This document shows positions 7,159 to 16,952 of a DNA stretch of 64,000 nt, in pieces. Position 1 is the stretch's first letter. The number at the start of each line of letters is the position of its first letter. A model generated the notes under the pieces. The model was not told the origin of the DNA. It saw only the letters and a program-made list of their open reading frames with translations, and did not search any database. A program made the position numbers and the translations under genes. Location: NCBI GenBank assembly GCA_028871345.1, contig JAGWNK010000001.1, positions 124,001 through 188,000 on the forward strand. Reading direction: 5' to 3'. Source of the DNA: Alphaproteobacteria bacterium (lineage in GTDB: Bacteria > Pseudomonadota > Alphaproteobacteria > Micropepsales > Micropepsaceae).

Positions 7159-9102
7159 CTATCCCGCCTTGTTGACGCGCATGTACCACTCGACCAGGCG
7201 GCGGACCTGGCGCGAGGTGTAACCGCGCGCCAGCATGCGTTTGACGAATTCGTTGTGCTTGGTCTGGGTGTCCGAGTCCTTCTTCGACTCGAAACTGATC
7301 ACCGGCAGAAGATCCTCGACCTGGGTGAACATCCGCTTCTCGATCACGGAACGGATCTTTTCATAGGCGGTCCAGGCGGGGTTCTTGCCGTCGTGCTGGG
7401 CGCGGTAGCGCAGCGCGAACTTCACGACCTCATTGCGGAAGTCCTTCGGATTGGCGATGCCCGCCGGCTTTTCGATCTTCGACAACTCGTTGTCGAGCGC
7501 GTTGCGATCGAGCAGCTGACCGGTGTCGGCGTCCTTGAAGTCCTGGTCCTCGATCCAGGCATCGGCGTAGGAGATGTAGCGGTCGAACAGGTTCTGCCCG
7601 TACTCGCCATAGGATTCCAGATAGGCCTTCTGGATCTCCTTGCCTATGAACTCGGCGTAGCGCGGCGCGATCTCGGCCTTGATGAACTCGAGATACTTCT
7701 TCTCGACGTCGTCGGCGTACTGTTCGCGCTTGATGGACTGCTCCAGGACGTACATCAGGTGCACCGGATCGGCCGCGACCTCGCTGACGTCGTAGTTGAA
7801 CGTCTCCGACATCGTCTTGTAGGCGAAGCGCGTCGAGATGCCCGTCATGCCTTCGTCGATGCCGGCCTGATCCTTGTATTCCTGCAGCGTCTTGGCCTTG
7901 GGGTCGGTGTCCTTCAGCTTCTCGCCGTCATAGACGCGCATCTTGGAGGTGAGATTGGAGTTCTCGTGCTCCTTGAGGCGGGTCATGACGCAGAACTTCG
8001 CCAGCATCTCGAGCGTCTCCGGGGCGCACGGCGCGCCGTCGAGCTCGCTGGCCTTCAGGAGCTTGCGGTAGATCTGGGCTTCCTCGGTCACCCGCAGGCA
8101 ATAGGGAACCGTGATGACGCAGATGCGGTCGAGGAAGGCTTCGTTGTTGCGGTTGGCCTTGAAGACCGTCCATTCGGCCTCGTTCGAATGGGCAAGGATG
8201 ACGCCGGCGAAGGGGATGGGACCGAGCGTCTCGGTGCCGATATAGTTGCCCTCCTGCGTCGCCGTCAGCAGCGGGTGCAGGACCTTGATCGGCGCCTTGA
8301 ACATTTCGACGAACTCGAGCAGGCCCTGGTTGGCCCGGCACAATCCGCCCGAGAACGAATAGGCGTCAGGATCGTTCTGGCTGTAATGCTCGAGTTTGCG
8401 GATGTCGACCTTGCCGGCGAGCGAGGAGATGTCCTGGTTGTTCTCGTCGCCCGGCTCCGTCTTGGCGATCGCGATCTGGCGCAACTTCGAGGGGAAGACG
8501 CGCACAACCTCGAATTTCGAGATGTCGCCGCCGAACTCGTCCAGACGCTTGACGGCCCACGGGCTCATCACGCCACCGAGGCGATGCTTCTCGATGCCGT
8601 ATTTTTCCTCCAGGAGATTGGACAGCTCCGGCGACCGGAACAGCCCCAGAGGGGATTCGAAAACCGGACTGATATCCTCTCCCGCCTTGAGGACATAGAT
8701 CGGATGCTTCTCCATCATGTCCTTGAGCCGCTCGGCGAGCGAAGACTTGCCGCCGCCCACCGGGCCGAGCAGGTAGAGGATCTGCCGCTTCTCCTCGAGG
8801 CCCTGTGCCGCGTGCTTGAAGTAGCCCACGATCCTCTCGATCGTGTCCTCCATGCCGAAGAAGCCGTCGAAGGCGCGATACACCTTGATGGTACGGTTGA
8901 AAAACATCCGTCCGAGACGGGGGTCCTGCGACGTGTCGATCAGTTCCGCTTCGCCGATCGCGGCCACCATGCGCTCGGCCGGTGTCGCGTAGAGCATCTT
9001 GTCGTCGCGCGCGGCGAGCAGCCAATCCCGCAGCGACATTTGTTCAAAACGTTCCCTCGCATAGTCGCGAGCAAAGATGTCGAAGACATCGAGCGTACCC
9101 AT
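7159..9102 (-). CDS. prkA: PrkA-family serine protein kinase (YeaG-like)
   Basis: A 647-residue AAA-type kinase begins at the ATG at 9102 (GGAGAG nine bases upstream); the longer frame to 9183 lacks support and exceeds the E. coli YeaG length. Features are the N-terminal PrkA block (FDIFARDYARERFEQMSLRD), the P-loop GPVGGGKSSLAERL near residue 105, a conserved HSNEAEW segment and the C-terminal PrkA kinase domain. The family phosphorylates proteins on Ser/Thr and, in proteobacteria, acts in starvation and stress adaptation with YeaH and SpoVR. It is the first gene of the triad prkA-yeaH-spoVR and probably carries the promoter, in the ~590-base gap upstream. Confidence 0.93.
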   Translation of the reverse strand: MGTLDVFDIFARDYARERFEQMSLRDWLLAARDDKMLYATPAERMVAAIGEAELIDTSQDPRLGRMFFNRTIKVYRAFDGFFGMEDTIERIVGYFKHAAQGLEEKRQILYLLGPVGGGKSSLAERLKDMMEKHPIYVLKAGEDISPVFESPLGLFRSPELSNLLEEKYGIEKHRLGGVMSPWAVKRLDEFGGDISKFEVVRVFPSKLRQIAIAKTEPGDENNQDISSLAGKVDIRKLEHYSQNDPDAYSFSGGLCRANQGLLEFVEMFKAPIKVLHPLLTATQEGNYIGTETLGPIPFAGVILAHSNEAEWTVFKANRNNEAFLDRICVITVPYCLRVTEEAQIYRKLLKASELDGAPCAPETLEMLAKFCVMTRLKEHENSNLTSKMRVYDGEKLKDTDPKAKTLQEYKDQAGIDEGMTGISTRFAYKTMSETFNYDVSEVAADPVHLMYVLEQSIKREQYADDVEKKYLEFIKAEIAPRYAEFIGKEIQKAYLESYGEYGQNLFDRYISYADAWIEDQDFKDADTGQLLDRNALDNELSKIEKPAGIANPKDFRNEVVKFALRYRAQHDGKNPAWTAYEKIRSVIEKRMFTQVEDLLPVISFESKKDSDTQTKHNEFVKRMLARGYTSRQVRRLVEWYMRVNKAG

Positions 9103-9696
9103 CGAGACCAACTCTCCGTTGCGTCCGCACGCCCTCACGATCCTCATATCGTGTGCCACAGTCAGCGTGACAAGACGGATCACCTTATCGCGTAACGATT
9201 ATTCTCTCATTCCTCTCTTGAACCAAGGGTTAACCACCCGGCAGTTTTCAACGATTTTCCCCAAAGATTCCGTGCTCCGCGTGCGCGCAGGCGCCGGCGG
9301 CCGTTCCTGGATGCATCTTCCCATGTCATGTCGCAGGTGCCGCGCGCAACGGATTCGGCCTGACCGACGCGAGAAACTCTACGCTGATTTGCCTGCAATC
9401 CAAAGAGCATGGCTCCACATTGCGAGTGTCGCGTCACACAAAGGCCACGATTGCCGCGCGGCAGCATACGATGACAACGCGCGGCCACGTCGTGAGCTTC
9501 ATGACCGCGCGGAAAGGCAACTCGGCTTCCACGGGGGCAGGTTCCGCCTGTCATGTTGCGTCGGACGCAGCGCATGAACGGGTCCGTGTCGCATCGTGCG
9601 ATGTTGTCACACTGCGCCGCTCTTTTGCGGCGTTTTCTGGAAATTGGTTCCGCAGACATCTTGCAGGGCGTTCTTCTTCGCGCAAAGCTTCACGCC
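9103..9696. other. Intergenic region between prkA and GNAT gene
   Basis: About 590 bases with no convincing gene. Open frames on both strands here have no recognisable domain and no ribosome site. The region should hold the prkA promoter (left side, reading leftward) and the GNAT promoter (right side). I see no strong palindrome or terminator. Confidence 0.5.
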
Positions 9697-10245
9697 ATGA
9701 GCGACCTCGTGCTCCATGTCAGGCAGGCCCGGCAGGATGATGCCGCCGACATCGCGCAGGTCTACATTGCGTCCTGGCACGATACCTACCCCGGCGTTCT
9801 GCCCACCCAACTGCTGCGCGCAATGACGCCGAAGGGACAGACGACGCGCTGGGAAGCCGCGATCCGGGCCCAAGGCCGCGAAAGCGTGCTCGTCGCCGAG
9901 AATTCCCGCTACGGCGTCGTGGGTATGGCCAGCGCCGGCCCGGCACGCGACGCGGGCCTCGGCTTCGACGGCGAAGTGTACACGCTCTACGTCGACCCGG
10001 CCTTCTACGGGCGCGGCGCCGGACGCGCCCTGCTCAAGGGCGCCTTCCAGGCGCTGCGCAAGAAGGGCATGACCTCCTGCGTGATCTGGGCGCACGCCCG
10101 CAACAATGCACGCTTTTTCTACGAAGCGATGGGCGGCAGACTGATCGCCGAGCGCCAGGCGCAGCTCATGGGCGAGCTGGTGCCTGAAACGGCATTCGGG
10201 TGGAAAACCCTGGCGGTGGCCGAGCGCAGCCCCGTGTCCCGCTAG
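9697..10245 (+). CDS. GNAT-family N-acetyltransferase
   Basis: The start at 9697 gives MSDLVLHVRQARQDDAADIA, the typical beginning of a GNAT fold, and a 182-residue protein; the frame is open further upstream but that part is unlike the family. The acetyl-CoA binding motif A is seen in VDPAFYGRGAGRALLKGAF (R/Q-x-x-G-x-G/A), followed by motif B in NNARFFYEAMGG. These enzymes transfer acetyl from acetyl-CoA to an amine on a small molecule or protein. The substrate cannot be read from sequence. The stop overlaps the convergent sixA gene by four bases. Confidence 0.85.
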   Translation: MSDLVLHVRQARQDDAADIAQVYIASWHDTYPGVLPTQLLRAMTPKGQTTRWEAAIRAQGRESVLVAENSRYGVVGMASAGPARDAGLGFDGEVYTLYVDPAFYGRGAGRALLKGAFQALRKKGMTSCVIWAHARNNARFFYEAMGGRLIAERQAQLMGELVPETAFGWKTLAVAERSPVSR

Positions 10246-10769
10246 GTCTCTTCCTTCAAGTCTTTCGGGCGCACGAAAATGTCGAGCTCGCCTTCCTGGG
10301 CGTCGATACCAGCCCAGGTCGGCGAGGCGAAATCCATCACGGCCAGGGCACCCGTCGGATACTTGTCGTTCATCGCGTCGTAGAGCTTGCGCATCTTGCG
10401 GTCACTCGGCCTGCGGGCGAGCTGGTGAGCGCATTCTTCGAGGCCCGGATTGTGGCCGACGATCATCAGTGAGCCCACGTCCGGTGCCGCCCGGATCACC
10501 TCGATGATCGTCGAGGACTTGGCAAGATAAAGCTCGTCACGGTACTCGACCCCGGGCGGCGCCTCCAACTCCGGCAGCAGCAACTCCAGCGTCTGGCGCG
10601 TGCGCAGCGCCGACGAGCAATAGATCTGGTCGGGCGCATGCCGGCGCAGAAATCGGCCCATGCGCACCGCGTCAGCCCGGCCTTTCTGAGTCAAGGGCCG
10701 CTGGGCGTCGTCGACCCAGGGTTCGTCGGGGCTCGCCTTGGCATGGCGCAGGAGGAGGAGCCGCCTCAC
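10242..10769 (-). CDS. sixA: SixA-like histidine phosphatase
   Basis: The 175-residue protein starts at GTG 10769, overlapping the stop of the TerB-like gene upstream by four bases (GTGA), so the two are translationally coupled. It has the phosphoglycerate-mutase fold signature RLLLLRHAKASP with the catalytic RHG-type histidine, CSSALRTRQTLE and the second catalytic histidine in IVGHNPGLEECA. SixA enzymes remove phosphate from phosphohistidine in phosphotransfer proteins (ArcB in E. coli, PtsN-type systems elsewhere). The exact target here is unknown. The open frame runs far upstream, but only this C-terminal part is real. Confidence 0.85.
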   Translation of the reverse strand: MRRLLLLRHAKASPDEPWVDDAQRPLTQKGRADAVRMGRFLRRHAPDQIYCSSALRTRQTLELLLPELEAPPGVEYRDELYLAKSSTIIEVIRAAPDVGSLMIVGHNPGLEECAHQLARRPSDRKMRKLYDAMNDKYPTGALAVMDFASPTWAGIDAQEGELDIFVRPKDLKEET

Positions 10770-11176
10770 GCCGTCTGATACCGCGCGCGCGCCCCGCGCT
10801 CGAGGGCTGCGGCAACCAGGCGGTCGATGTCCAACGCATGGCGCAGGGTCTCGATGACGCGGATCTCCTCCATGGCGACCTTGCTGTCGGTCAATGCGAC
10901 CTCCAACGCCAGCCAATAGGCCGTCTCCCGCAGATGGTCCGGCAGAGCGTCGCGGACCAGAGCGAGCACCGTCGCCAGGCCGTCGCCTTCCTGGAGGATG
11001 GCGCTGCAATCGCGGGCCAGGGCCAAGAGACGGTCGCGGTCGAAGTCGTTGAAGACCGGCAGGCGGCGCGTCAGCTCGCCGATGGCCTGCAGCTCCTTCT
11101 CGCTCATCGAGCCGTCGGCCGCCGAGACGACAACCATGACATAAACGAGCGCGGCGTGATAACTGATGGTGTTCAT
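10766..11176 (-). CDS. TerB-like (tellurite-resistance fold) protein
   Basis: The 136-residue protein beginning MNTISYHAALVYVMVVVSAADGSMSEKELQAI has the all-helical TerB fold, with the acidic motif A-A-D-G-x-x-x-x-x-E typical of the metal-binding first repeat and a second one around ALTDSKVAMEE. TerB-like proteins are cytoplasmic; their role in the wider family is unclear. The start at 11176 is the first that gives a family-like N-terminus. It is divergent from metZ and coupled to sixA downstream. Confidence 0.75.
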   Translation of the reverse strand: MNTISYHAALVYVMVVVSAADGSMSEKELQAIGELTRRLPVFNDFDRDRLLALARDCSAILQEGDGLATVLALVRDALPDHLRETAYWLALEVALTDSKVAMEEIRVIETLRHALDIDRLVAAALERGARARYQTA

Positions 11177-11255
11177 CTTGGAAGCATGGCCAGCGGCTGC
11201 GGACAGGAATCTTAAGAAACTTGACGCACCGCGGCAAGGCGAGCCACAAGGGGGC

Positions 11256-12467
11256 ATGGCGACGCACAAGAAACCGGGCAATTGGCGGCCTCGCACCCAA
11301 GCGGTGCGCGGCGGTCAGATGCGCACGCCCTTCCAGGAAACGGCCGAGGCGCTGTTCATGACCTCCGGCTACGCCTATGAGTCGCCGGAGGAGCCGGAAG
11401 CGCGCTTCAAGGGCGAAGCCGAAGGCTTCACCTACACCCGATACGGCAATCCGACGGTCGCCATGTTCGAACAGCGCATGGCGGCCCTGGAAGGAGCGCC
11501 CTGCGCAAGGGCGACCGCGACCGGAATGGCGGCCGTCAGCTCTGTCTTCCTTGCAGCGCTGCGACAGGGCGATCATGTGGTGGCCGGCAAGGCGATGTTC
11601 GGCGCCTGCCGATATGTCATCGAGGATATCCTGGGGCGTTTCGGCATCAGCAGCACCCTGGTGGACGGCACCGACGTCGAGGCCTGGCAGCGCGCCGTCC
11701 AGCCGACGACGAAGATGTTCTTCCTCGAGACCCCGGCTAATCCGACGCTGGCGATCTGCGACCTGAAGGCCGTCGCGGCCGTCGCCGAGGGCTGCGGAGC
11801 CCGCCTGATCGTCGACAACGCCTTCGCCTCCCCCGCCCTGCAACGGCCGATGGAATTCGGCGCCCACATCGTCGTGCACTCCTCGACCAAGTACATCGAC
11901 GGGCAAGGCCGGGCGATGGGCGGCGTCATCCTGTGCCACGACGACTTCCTCAGGGACCATCTGCAGATCTATCTGCGCAATACCGGGCCTTCGATCAGCC
12001 CCTTCACGGCCTGGCTGCACATGAAGAGCCTCGAGACCCTGGCGCTGCGCATGCGGGCGCATTGCGAGAACGCCGAGATCATCGCCGACTTCCTGGCGTC
12101 CCAGAAAAACGTCCGGCGCGTGCTCTATCCTTTCCGTGACGACCACCCGCAGCACGCACTGGCCCGTTCCCAGATGGACGGCGGCGGCGGCGTCGTCACC
12201 TTCGAAGTCGAAGGCGGCAAGGAGGGCGCGTTTTCCGTGGAAAACGCGGTGAAGCTGATCGACGTCTCGAACAATCTCGGCGACACGAAGTCGCTCATGA
12301 CGCATCCGGCGACGACGACGCACCAGCGGCTCAGCCCGGAAGCACGCGCCGAGCTGGGCGTCAGCGACGGAATGCTGCGGATTTCCGTGGGTCTCGAAGA
12401 CCCGGCCGACCTCTGCGAAGACCTCGCACAGGCCCTGGCGCGGAGCGGCGCCCGCCATGCCCGTTAA
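11256..12467 (+). CDS. metZ: O-succinylhomoserine sulfhydrylase (Cys/Met metabolism PLP enzyme)
   Basis: The 403-residue PLP enzyme belongs to the cystathionine gamma-synthase family. Key sites are [20 protein letters not shown], the cofactor stretch [13 protein letters not shown], the aspartate in IVDNAFASP and the PLP lysine in [11 protein letters not shown]. The first ~25 residues ([20 protein letters not shown]) and overall resemblance fit MetZ, which makes homocysteine directly from O-succinylhomoserine and sulfide. The start at ATG 11256 is preceded by AAGGGGG. apaG follows 68 bases later. A role as cystathionine gamma-synthase or O-acetylhomoserine sulfhydrylase cannot be excluded from sequence alone. 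Confidence 0.88.
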   Translation: MATHKKPGNWRPRTQAVRGGQMRTPFQETAEALFMTSGYAYESPEEPEARFKGEAEGFTYTRYGNPTVAMFEQRMAALEGAPCARATATGMAAVSSVFLAALRQGDHVVAGKAMFGACRYVIEDILGRFGISSTLVDGTDVEAWQRAVQPTTKMFFLETPANPTLAICDLKAVAAVAEGCGARLIVDNAFASPALQRPMEFGAHIVVHSSTKYIDGQGRAMGGVILCHDDFLRDHLQIYLRNTGPSISPFTAWLHMKSLETLALRMRAHCENAEIIADFLASQKNVRRVLYPFRDDHPQHALARSQMDGGGGVVTFEVEGGKEGAFSVENAVKLIDVSNNLGDTKSLMTHPATTTHQRLSPEARAELGVSDGMLRISVGLEDPADLCEDLAQALARSGARHAR

Positions 12468-12535
12468 CTGCGCGCGTTAACCCCCTCTCAAAACACGTAC
12501 TTGCGGGCCGGGAACACCGCCGAAATAATTGTGAC

Positions 12536-12928
12536 ATGTATGAACGAGTCACACGCGGCATCCGAGTGGCTGTGAAACCTGCCTACCGGGACGAGGAGTC
12601 CGATCCCGACGACGGGCAGTTCTTCTGGTCGTACACGGTGACCATCGAAAACAAGGGCACGGAAACCGTGCAGCTGGTGTCGCGTTACTGGCACATCACG
12701 GATGGCGAGGGCCACGTGCAGGAAGTGCGCGGCCCGGGCGTGGTCGGCGCCCAACCGGTGCTGGCACCCGGCGAGATGTTTCAGTACACGAGCGGCTGCC
12801 CCCTCACCACGGCGAGCGGGCATATGACCGGCCGCTATCAGATGCGCGCCGCCTCAGGGGAAGCTTTCGAAGCGGAAATTCCGGCCTTCATCCTGGAAAG
12901 CCCCTACGAGCGTCGTCAGCTTCACTGA
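12536..12928 (+). CDS. apaG: ApaG protein
   Basis: The 130-residue protein is a typical ApaG: an all-beta fibronectin-like domain, with [19 protein letters not shown] and the conserved [33 protein letters not shown] and YTSGCPLTT blocks. ApaG is linked in enterobacteria to cobalt resistance and magnesium efflux; its biochemical role is unsettled. The gene lies between metZ and folE, all on the plus strand, and its length is normal for the family. Confidence 0.93.
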   Translation: MYERVTRGIRVAVKPAYRDEESDPDDGQFFWSYTVTIENKGTETVQLVSRYWHITDGEGHVQEVRGPGVVGAQPVLAPGEMFQYTSGCPLTTASGHMTGRYQMRAASGEAFEAEIPAFILESPYERRQLH

Positions 12929-13010
12929 ACGCAGGCCTGCCGAGAGATTTCCCCGGTTGATGCCCGTCAGCATCGGCGCAACACTGGCGGCATCCCAGGG
13001 AAAGGCGCCC

Positions 13011-13640
13011 ATGAACGACGTATCCGCTACCTGCACCCGAAAGATCAACTGCCAGCGGCCGTCACGCGAGGAGGCCGAAGAGGCCGTCCGCACGCTGTTG
13101 CGCTGGGCGGGTGACGACCCTTCCCGCGAAGGCCTGCGCGACACGCCGCAGCGCGTCGCCAGAGCCTATGAAGACTGGTTCTCGGGCTACAGCGAGGATC
13201 CCGAAGAATTTCTCGGCCGCACCTTCGAGGAGGTCCAGGGCTACGACGACATGGTCGTGCTCAAGGACATCCGCTTCGAATCCCATTGCGAGCATCATCT
13301 GGCGCCGATCATCGGCAAGGTCCACATCGGCTACCTGCCGAACAACAAGGTGGTCGGCATCTCCAAGCTGGCGCGCGTGGTGGACGTGTTCGCGCGGCGC
13401 CTCCAGGTGCAGGAAACGATGAATGCCCAGATCGCCCACTGCATCCAGCACGTGCTCGATCCCAAAGGCGTGGCGGTCGTCATTGAAGCGACCCATCAGT
13501 GCATGACGACGCGCGGCGTCCACAAGCCGGGCGTGACGATGGTCACATCGACCATGTCGGGCGAATTCCGCAAGAACCCGCTCACCAGGCGGGAATTCCT
13601 CAGCGTGATCGGCAATCCCTCGTCGAGCGTCGACGGGTAG
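13011..13640 (+). CDS. folE: GTP cyclohydrolase I
   Basis: The 209-residue enzyme converts GTP to dihydroneopterin triphosphate, the first step of tetrahydrofolate synthesis. Hallmarks are [20 protein letters not shown], the zinc-binding [30 protein letters not shown] and the second zinc cysteine in [12 protein letters not shown] use the ATG at 13011 (AAAGG upstream) rather than the longer frame from 12957, whose first 18 residues are not family-like. It acts in the cytoplasm as a homodecamer in known members. No other folate gene is adjacent. Confidence 0.93.
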   Translation: MNDVSATCTRKINCQRPSREEAEEAVRTLLRWAGDDPSREGLRDTPQRVARAYEDWFSGYSEDPEEFLGRTFEEVQGYDDMVVLKDIRFESHCEHHLAPIIGKVHIGYLPNNKVVGISKLARVVDVFARRLQVQETMNAQIAHCIQHVLDPKGVAVVIEATHQCMTTRGVHKPGVTMVTSTMSGEFRKNPLTRREFLSVIGNPSSSVDG

Positions 13641-13664
13641 AACACGGGACGTTCACAGAACCGC

Positions 13665-13711
13665 GTCATTCCCGGCGAACGCGAGCCGCGTCGCGGCTTG
13701 CCGGGAGTGAC
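13665..13711. repeat. 47-base hairpin after folE
   Basis: A nearly perfect inverted repeat: the outer arms GTCATTCCCGGC and GCCGGGAGTGAC differ at one base, and the inner arms AGCCGCG and CGCGGCT pair around a T. There is no following T-run, so it is more likely a REP/ERIC-like intergenic element than a simple intrinsic terminator, though it could still stop transcription from folE. Confidence 0.6.
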
Positions 13712-13829
13712 AGAGCTTTAATCAGAATTCCACTTGCTTCGCCGAAAGATCATCGTGATCGAGACGCCTTGATGGGCGACGCAGCTCCGGCATTGCCTCT
13801 CCCGCAAGGGGCGAGGGGATTCCTGCGCT

Positions 13830-14750
13830 CTATCCCCGACCGATCCGCGTCTGATCGATTTCGTGCACCGTGCCGCAGAACTCGCAGCGGGCGCGCAGGA
13901 CCCCGTCGGGGTCGGCGAGGCCCGCGCGTTCCTCGTCCGTATAGGTCCGCAGCACCGCCGCGATCCGCCGGGCATCGCAGTCGCAGCGAAAGGCGATGGG
14001 CTCCGCCGGCAGGACGCGCACTTCCTCCTGATTGAACAGCCGCCACAGCAGCGTTTCCGCGGCGAGCGAGGTGTCCACCAGCTCCAGATCCTCGACCGTG
14101 CGGGCGAGCATCGCCAGGCGGTCCCAATCGTCTTCGTGCCGCCGCGCTTCGGGCGTCGCCTGCAGCATCAGTCCCGCCGCCCGCCAAGCCGGCCCGGACG
14201 AACCTTTGGTGTAAACGGGCGCCGCCGCCAGACGCAGCAGCGTAGGCAACTGCTCGGACTGCTCGAAATAAGTCTCGGCCGACGCCGCGATGCCGTTGGG
14301 CGACAGCTCCACGATGCCCTGATAGGTCTGGCCGCCGCGCCTGGGCTCGATGGTGATCGCCAGCGAACCTTGGCCGGTCAGAAGCGCGAAAGACGGCCTA
14401 TCGCCCGATTGGGCGAAACGGGCGTCGTCGAGGCGGGCATAACCGCGGACACCTTTCGGCTTGCCGTCGCCGGCGCCGTAATAGTCGGCCGCGATCAGGT
14501 CGAGCGGGCCGTCGGACTTGGTCTGGGCCGTCAGGCGGCCGTCGAGCTTCAAGGCGGTGCCCAAGAGCGTCGCCAAAGCCAGCACTTCGCCCGCCACCTG
14601 GGCGGCCGGCTCGGCCAAGGCATGGGCGCTGAGCGCGCGCGCGGAAGAGGCATCCAGCCGGACCAGGCGGCCGCGGACGCCCGCGCCCACCACGTCGAAG
14701 GGCAAAACGAAGTCGCCCGCCGGGGCCAAGGTGTATGAGGAACTGTCCAT
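13830..14750 (-). CDS. hslO: Redox-regulated chaperone Hsp33
   Basis: The 306-residue protein from ATG 14750 is an Hsp33 homologue. The N-terminal chaperone domain includes LIAADYYGAGDGKPKGVRGY; the C-terminal redox switch has the zinc cysteines in FRCDCDARR (C-x-C) and RCEFCGTVHEID (C-x-x-C). In oxidising stress the cysteines form disulfides, zinc is released and the protein becomes an active holdase in the cytoplasm. All four cysteines are intact. A TTG-initiated longer frame (to 14786) is less likely. Confidence 0.92.
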   Translation of the reverse strand: MDSSSYTLAPAGDFVLPFDVVGAGVRGRLVRLDASSARALSAHALAEPAAQVAGEVLALATLLGTALKLDGRLTAQTKSDGPLDLIAADYYGAGDGKPKGVRGYARLDDARFAQSGDRPSFALLTGQGSLAITIEPRRGGQTYQGIVELSPNGIAASAETYFEQSEQLPTLLRLAAAPVYTKGSSGPAWRAAGLMLQATPEARRHEDDWDRLAMLARTVEDLELVDTSLAAETLLWRLFNQEEVRVLPAEPIAFRCDCDARRIAAVLRTYTDEERAGLADPDGVLRARCEFCGTVHEIDQTRIGRG

Positions 14751-15136
14751 GATCCAGCCATATAAGCGCGGACGGCGACAGATCAATGCGGACCGCCGGT
14801 CGTGAACCCAATTGTCGGGATGTAGTGGAAATGGGGATGGCAGCGGACCGCTTCAAGGGGTCGGCGAAAATATTTTTCCGGGGCGCGCGAGGCGAAGATT
14901 GCCCTGCCTCTTCAAGCCTCTACGCGATCGAAGCGGACGGATTTCCCGATTTCCCTTCAGACGCAGTCGCAGGTGGAGCGGAAAATTTTTGCCATCGTCC
15001 ACCGATCTAGCGCCGGGTCTCTGCCGTGCTGCATGCAGGACTGATTACGGAACAGGAGGGGCTGTTAGAGCGGCGATAGCGGAGGCGAAGCAGGCTAACT
15101 GTTGATGTAATGTCGCCACAGACGTGGGAGGGGCTT
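14751..15136. other. Intergenic region upstream of hslO
   Basis: About 385 bases between hslO (leftward) and a small membrane-protein gene (rightward). It must hold both promoters. I see no gene, no strong hairpin and no recognised riboswitch motif. Confidence 0.5.
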
Positions 15137-15454
15137 ATGGGGCTACTGACTTTTTTATGGCGCGCCATATGGACAGCCTGGACGGCATTTTGGGCAATCA
15201 TCGTAGTCGCCATCAGCGTTTCTCCAAGTGTCGCCAAAGCACATCTGTCTCAGTGGCTAAGGGTGTTGGGACTTACGGAGCCAGCAACACTTCTGCAGAT
15301 GCCCCATGTACATAGCGGGTGGGTGCTTGTCGCAATCGGAGTGGTTGCGACGTGCATCGGCCTGTACGTGCTCAATTACGTACGAATTTGGTTCATCATG
15401 AGAGCCTATGAACGAGGTGATTATGATGACCTTCTGACGCCGGACGACACTTAG
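15137..15454 (+). CDS. Uncharacterised two-pass membrane protein
   Basis: The 105-residue product has two hydrophobic segments, about residues 4-28 (FLWRAIWTAWTAFWAIIVVA) and 61-83 (GWVLVAIGVVATCIGLYVLN), and an acidic C-tail (YERGDYDDLLTPDDT). I chose ATG 15137 because GGGAGGGG precedes it by a few bases; the frame also has an ATG at 15110 with no ribosome site. I do not recognise the family. It stands alone between hslO and a possible small membrane-protein gene on the other strand. Confidence 0.6.
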   Translation: MGLLTFLWRAIWTAWTAFWAIIVVAISVSPSVAKAHLSQWLRVLGLTEPATLLQMPHVHSGWVLVAIGVVATCIGLYVLNYVRIWFIMRAYERGDYDDLLTPDDT

Positions 15455-15527
15455 GAGCATCGTCCGTGACGAAGTCCGCGGTCGCGGCGCGTCGTACCGG
15501 CCGGCACGCGTGCTTGAACGCGATCCG

Positions 15528-15737
15528 CTACCGCTCCGCCAGAAAATGAGACGCAGCGAGGCCGGCCAGCCAGACGAGCGCCGCCGGCGCCAACACAAAC
15601 AAGGCATCAACGAGGAGATAGGTCCGCCCGGCCAGCGTGTCCGCCGAAACGGCCAAGGTGGCGGCGCTGGCGAGGCCCCATGTGATCGCGGCAATGCAAC
15701 AGCAGTAGTAGATCGATTCTCCGAGCCGAGGTGGCAT
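15528..15737 (-). CDS. Small two-pass membrane protein, 69 aa
   Basis: MPPRLGESIYYCCCIAAITW opens a short protein with two hydrophobic segments (about residues 9-30 and 41-62) and the charged end SHFLAER. The ATG is preceded by GGGAGG at suitable spacing, and the frame shows the third-position GC bias of its neighbours. No family recognised. The three consecutive cysteines in the first segment are unusual. It could be an overpredicted frame. Confidence 0.45.
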   Translation of the reverse strand: MPPRLGESIYYCCCIAAITWGLASAATLAVSADTLAGRTYLLVDALFVLAPAALVWLAGLAASHFLAER

Positions 15738-15998
15738 GCGAATCCTCCCCCGAGGCTGCGACTGGTAATAGACCGCATGTTCAAGGCTGCGACAATAGAG
15801 CCGGGCGCGAGTCGGGGTGCTTTCTCGTCCGAAGACTTAACAGGCCAACCGGGCACGCTTCTTCCGGCTTCAGCAGTCCTGCAGGCGAACTGCTAACCCC
15901 ATGATTTTCCGTCACCGATGGCGCCGCGAGCGGCTCCGCAAAGGGCGAAGACGACTCTGTGCCTCCCGAGAAGCAGGGGATTCGCCAGGCGGCCCGCT

Positions 15999-16952
15999 TC
16001 ACAGCTTGCCCAGGCACCACATCAGAATGGCCTTCTGGGCGTGCAGGCGGTTTTCCGCCTCGTCCCACACCGCGGACTGCGAACCGTCGATGACGTCGTC
16101 GGTCACCTCTTCGCCGCGATGGGCCGGCAGGCAGTGCATGAAGATCGCACCTTCGGCGGCGCGCGACATCAGACGAGCATTGACCTGATAGGCCTTCAGC
16201 AGGTTGTGGCGCTTGGTGGAGTCCTCGTCGCCCATCGACACCCAGGCATCCGACACCACGCACTCCGCGCCCGCCACGGCCTTCTCGGGGTCGGTCCCGA
16301 AATGGACATCTCCGCCGTTGGCCTTCACCCAATGGCGCAGCACCGGCCGCGCCGACAGCTCGGGCGGCGAGGCGACGCGCAGCGTGAAGCCCATCTGCAC
16401 CGCCGCCTGGATCCAAGAGGCGCAGACGTTGTTGGAATCGCCGCTCCAGGCCACGACGCGGCCCTTGATGGGACCCTTGCGCTCCTCGAATGTCATCAGA
16501 TCGGCCAGGACCTGGCAGGGATGCGACAGCTTGGTGAGACCGTTGATCACCGGGATGCCGGCATTGGCCGCCAAATCCTGCACCATCTCGTGGTCGAGCA
16601 GGCGGATCATCACGGCATCGACATAGCGAGACAGGACGCGCGCCGTGTCGGCGATCGTCTCTTCGCGCGCCAGCTGCATCTCGCTGCCGGTCAGCATGAT
16701 GGTGGTGCCGCCGAGCTGGCGCATGCCCACGTCGAAGGAGATGCGCGTGCGCGTCGACTGCTTGTCGAAGATCATCGCCAGGACGCGGCCTTCGAGCGGC
16801 TTGTCCGCATCGGGAACGCCGTGGGCGAGACCCTTGCGGGCCGCCTTGCGGCGGCGGGCCTCGGCGATGAGCTTGGCCAGGGTCGTGCCATCGACGTCGG
16901 TGATGTCGAGGAAATGCCTGACCGTCCCGACCAGGTTCGCGGGGGAATTCAT
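15999..16952 (-). CDS. argF: Ornithine carbamoyltransferase
   Basis: The 317-residue enzyme joins carbamoyl phosphate and ornithine to make citrulline in arginine synthesis. The carbamoyl-phosphate loop is in [15 protein letters not shown], the HPCQ motif is in [12 protein letters not shown], and the ornithine-binding/catalytic HCLP is in [13 protein letters not shown]. All are intact. Its ATG overlaps the stop of argD by four bases, so argD and argF form a translationally coupled operon on the minus strand. Confidence 0.95.
   Translation of the reverse strand: MNSPANLVGTVRHFLDITDVDGTTLAKLIAEARRRKAARKGLAHGVPDADKPLEGRVLAMIFDKQSTRTRISFDVGMRQLGGTTIMLTGSEMQLAREETIADTARVLSRYVDAVMIRLLDHEMVQDLAANAGIPVINGLTKLSHPCQVLADLMTFEERKGPIKGRVVAWSGDSNNVCASWIQAAVQMGFTLRVASPPELSARPVLRHWVKANGGDVHFGTDPEKAVAGAECVVSDAWVSMGDEDSTKRHNLLKAYQVNARLMSRAAEGAIFMHCLPAHRGEEVTDDVIDGSQSAVWDEAENRLHAQKAILMWCLGKL

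Noticed and set aside
7093-9195. A 700-codon plus-strand open frame
   Set aside because: It is the exact antisense of prkA; high GC keeps the opposite strand open. It has no family pattern.
11177-11255. A SAM-type riboswitch before metZ
   Set aside because: The short leader lacks the conserved SAM-II core and a pseudoknot could not be drawn.
10770-12458. N-terminal extension of the sixA frame on the minus strand
   Set aside because: It is antisense to metZ and overlaps the TerB-like gene; SixA homology begins only at the GTG at 10769.
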